Shown here: one piece after another, positions 60,701 through 64,000 of the stretch | How positions within the stretch are numbered: the first letter of the stretch is position 1 | Layout: every line of letters starts with the position of its first letter | NCBI GenBank assembly: GCA_003999685.1 | Contig: CP021223.1 | Span: 124,001 to 188,000, forward strand | Source of the DNA: Taiwanofungus camphoratus | Taxonomy: Eukaryota > Basidiomycota > Agaricomycetes > Polyporales > Taiwanofungaceae | Length of the DNA stretch: 64,000 nt | Reading direction: 5' to 3' | The notes under the pieces: generated by a model | The model's database searches: none | What the model saw: the letters and a program-made list of their open reading frames with translations, nothing else | Told to the model about the DNA's origin: nothing | Translations under genes and position numbers: made by a program

Positions 60701-63700
60701 TGAATGAACATCGACATCGAGGAGGATGAATCTCAAATTTCATTGCATGTAAGCGCTCGAGCCTGATGGCACACTGAGACGCTCAATTCACCGCTCGCAC
60801 GTAATATCAATGCCTCGCTTTTTACTAGACATTCTGACGAGAGCTTGATTTCAGCGCCGGATCCGATTGTCTGCTCCGAGTCTAGTCAGGACGCTGATGA
60901 ATGCGTAAGCCGTGCACCAAGACTGCCATTTGCAAAATTTTGAGTGGTCTTCCGACCTAAATGTCCTTGATGGTCACGAACGTGAATAGGTGACAGCCCA
61001 ACTTTTTGACCTAGTCAGGACGACCATTGCCGACCAAGAGTGGAGCCTATAATAAATTTCTGAATTTCAAACCGCCGATAAAGTAGTGCTCATTCTAGGA
61101 GGAGGAGAGGGAGTACACCTGACCCGCACCTTGTTGAGGCAGCCGTAAAATCAATTATTAGTTGAATAAAAAAAATTGCGCCGGAATTGGTCTTCAGCTG
61201 GAAGGTTTCGATGCGCTCCACAGCCCGCCAACAACACTTACAGCGACAGTCAGACGGACCATCGGCAGTCTATATCATGATTACAGGCAACCCCCGTCTT
61301 ATCAGACTGGACGACCTGACTGCAACCCGAGGATTTGGAAAGCGAGATCTGCTTTGAGATATACAGAGGAAGCAGCTTTGAATACAGTATGGCGGTGACT
61401 CGTCCGTTGTCTCATATATTACTAAAATACGGGCATCATTTGATAAAGACAACAATAAGCATTGTGAAAAGACAGGCATACACTGTGTTAAGTGGGCAAC
61501 AATTCACGAGCGAAGCCGTCATAAATTAGCTTGCACATCCCTGACTAAACGGTCCGTGGTCTTCCCCGCCAAACCGTATGTTTCGTGTGGATGCACAACG
61601 TCCATCCGATCCGAGTGAATGCGATATTCCAGAACTTGGAAGGGTTCAGTTGATAGATATGTACAATGGCAGGATGATACGCGGGCTCCAAAGTCTTCAA
61701 CATATTATAGGTCCAGGGTCCATGTGTGGGTCTTAAACAGGCATAACACCGGCAGCGGATGCACGAGCCGGCTATTTATCACGAGCGTCATTGATGTTTG
61801 TGACCACGGAGCTGAACATTTCAGGAACGGAGATCAAATCCACGTACCTTCCACCATACCAGTGTTTGATACGAATTATACGCCGCCGTGACCTGCAAAG
61901 CTTCCCATGGTAGGCATATTTGTAGACCGCAGAATATAGAGTTTGCCCTCGCCACAATGCCTGGTTTTCCCCGAGTTGGCAGAAGCTTGATATTCGGTGC
62001 TAGAAGCACATTGAGCATATTGCCGTTGCTTCTTGAGCAACCCGGGCAGCAAACGCACGACAGCCTTCCAGCTTGAAAGACGCCTTATCTGAGCAACTAT
62101 TTGACAAGCCAAATACAGAGGAAGTTAAGACCGCGGACGGATCACGCTTCCTGCCATTACTGTCCAGAAGCGCACGCACCAGTACCTGTGTAGTCAAGTC
62201 ATGAAAGATGAAATGAAGTGTGAACCGACTCGGGGCTCGTCAAGTTGTACCCTGTTTACATTGTGATTTTCGGAGACTACACGCCGCCCTGAGGCTTGAA
62301 GCACACTGCTCCATCAAGGTTCATAGCCAGCGGTTTGCCAGTCAAATCGTCCAGAGGAGGGTGATACAAATGACCAGCGACAAGATCAGATGTAAGTGGA
62401 CAAGCTTATGTACTATGCGGCATTCTTGAGTTAAGCGCTCTGTGATGTACCCAAGTACTTACCCGTGTACTGTTGTCTATGCACTCCCGTCTTCAAGCTT
62501 GCAGCATAAATCTTGTCTAGCGACATCATGATGTGCGTATGCTTCGCTGAACGAACAACTGCACATGATGACGCCGAACACGAGGACAATGCCACGAGAA
62601 AGTGGGTGATAGTGCGCAGATACTGGTATTCAATTCCGCCGTGACGGTATCTGTGGTCTCACGGATGTCAGAAGAAATGGAGGATCCCGACATGGGATGT
62701 AGTGACTTCATTACAAGTACACGTTATTGTAAGTACACGCCGACGAACGGGTAGATAGGTGCATTCCGGACATTGCCTGGCTTGTTTTCACGTCTGTAAG
62801 GGGCGGATCAGTGCTGTCATAAGGAGGCCCAACATGATTCCACCGATGTCGGATTAAACTCTTGCGCTGGAGAGTATTTCTTATCCGGCATTATGGTCAC
62901 TTTCGCTAGTGCCATCTGTCGCGTGCGCGGCGCGCCATGGGCAATTGCGCTGGCTTTGCCATTCAGATACAATCATTCGCTTTCCGGACATTCTCTCTTC
63001 CGTCTTGACATACGCATTTGCCATTTTTCAACGCCTGAAAGCTTGATCGCGGATCATCCGTCTCCAACGAGGCAGGAACATACACACTTCCAAAACAAGA
63101 ATAGCCCGTAAATTCGTACCGTCCTGGATCGCAGATGCGCTTGCTGACAAAGTGGGATTCGGTGCCGATGTTACTATCAAACAAGTCGAAACAACGGCCC
63201 TTAGCAGGTCACAAAATATAAACAGGTACAGCGACCTTGTTGGGCACAGTGATGCCTCCATCGTCGAACGCTACGAGGTCAATCTCGACATAGCAGAACA
63301 TCACGGAGGTGTGCAATGCCCGAGACTACGACTGCCAGTGAATATACCGCCCAGGAAGGGCTTATAGTTGTCAGAATCGATAGACGGCTATGATTGACCG
63401 ATGTGAGAGGAGACGAAGGCAAAACTCATATGACCATGATGGCACGCGTCTGACTTTGTCGCTATTAGGCATGCAGTGCAGGCGCCTGCAGGACTTGTCG
63501 CTACATTCCGGATCCGTATCCTCCGCTCGCCAGATTTGATACAAGTACTGGCTCGTCTGAATTCAGAATGGGTACCTTGACCTTGTTCTTCACTTGACTT
63601 TCCTGTCAATAACTCTGTTCAGGCGGACGTCGTCTCGCTCTACGCGACGTACCCTGGCGCCCCCTCCCGCGCTCGCCACGACGTGGACGTCAGCTTGGAC

Positions 63701-64000
63701 ACTGTTGACCTTCTTTTGGTTCTCCGCAGTTTCTTTCTCATCCTGCTCCGTGGCCGTCTTGCTCGTTTTTGCATATTCTACTATTTTTATAATGGCCGAG
63801 AAGCAGGCGACACCGGGTCCGAGCACTCTCCAACGAGGTACGATGGTTATTCCAGGTCTCGGACCCGAGATCTCATGCCATGTTCTAAGGAAAAGCATGC
63901 CTCCGTTGTCGAAAACGGAAGATGGTCAATCCTGTTTCTTTCTCTTCCATTAAAGACTAGATCGTCTCACCTTCATGGCAGAGGTGTGATGGTGGTAAGC
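57717..64000. other. Gene-poor stretch, nothing recognised
   Basis: About 6.3 kb with only short frames. Frames at 58983-59234 and 59322-59543 and opposing frames at 63590-63953 were inspected; none shows a domain or a supportable splice model. No terminal repeats or tRNA-like sequence were noticed. It may be old repeat-derived DNA or regulatory spacer. Confidence 0.5.

Noticed and set aside
63590-63953. Opposing open frames of 102 and 119 codons near the right edge
   Set aside because: Mutually overlapping, no motif on either strand, and no splice partners within the window.

Overview
This window is nuclear DNA of a filamentous basidiomycete, most likely an Agaricomycete (mushroom or polypore lineage). 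The support is: genes on both strands split by many 45-60 nt GT-AG introns with CTRAY-type branch points; orthologues of conserved fungal housekeeping genes; and members of mushroom-typical families (a kinase-like protein, a His-rich one-TM secreted protein, a Ser-rich cytosolic protein). No bacterial-type operons, CRISPR arrays, rRNA or convincing tRNA genes are visible.

Layout. 1-6.4 kb: gene-poor, with a CGA/CCA-rich simple repeat and a pyrimidine-rich tract. 6.45-8.0 kb (+): Ser-rich protein. 9.2-11.2 kb (+): kinase-like gene with two in-frame stops just after an intron. 13.4-17.5 kb (+): single-exon FGAM synthase (purine synthesis). 18.2-19.85 kb (-): family-2 glycosyltransferase (hyaluronan-synthase/Cps1-like). 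21.9-23.1 kb (+): His-rich secreted one-TM protein. 23.7-25.8 kb (-): Ariadne-type RBR ubiquitin ligase, divergent from 26.1-28.8 kb (+): lysyl-tRNA synthetase. 29.3-31.9 kb (+): Hsp110/Sse1 chaperone, convergent with 32.4-33.9 kb (-): G-protein alpha subunit. 34.7-37.3 kb (-): BCS1-like AAA ATPase. 39.8-40.4 kb (-): Dap1/MAPR haem-binding protein, divergent from a hypothetical gene at 41.0-41.7 kb (+). 42.0-44.6 kb (+): API5-like HEAT-repeat nuclear protein, convergent with 44.9-47.2 kb (-): membrane-anchored cysteine synthase, 16 exons including exons of 5, 6 and 14 nt. 48.06-48.7 kb (+): small CoA-binding protein. 49.1-51.4 kb (-): one or two uncharacterised helical-protein genes, possibly decaying. 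52.36-55.84 kb (-): a 5'-truncated LINE retrotransposon (RT plus RNase H) with poly(A) tail and a 14-bp target-site duplication. 56.2-57.7 kb (+): secreted GH18 chitinase. 57.7-64 kb: no gene recognised.

The genes do not form a metabolic or biosynthetic cluster; the middle of the window is ordinary, densely packed housekeeping territory. I found no convincing novel multi-gene system. The most unusual things are gene-structure features: micro-exons of 5, 6, 14, 17 and 22 nt, two GC-AG introns, an alternative acceptor that would skip two nonsense codons in the kinase-like gene, and a very cleanly bounded LINE insertion. Splice sites were placed by eye from reading frame, consensus and family conservation; transcript data would settle them.
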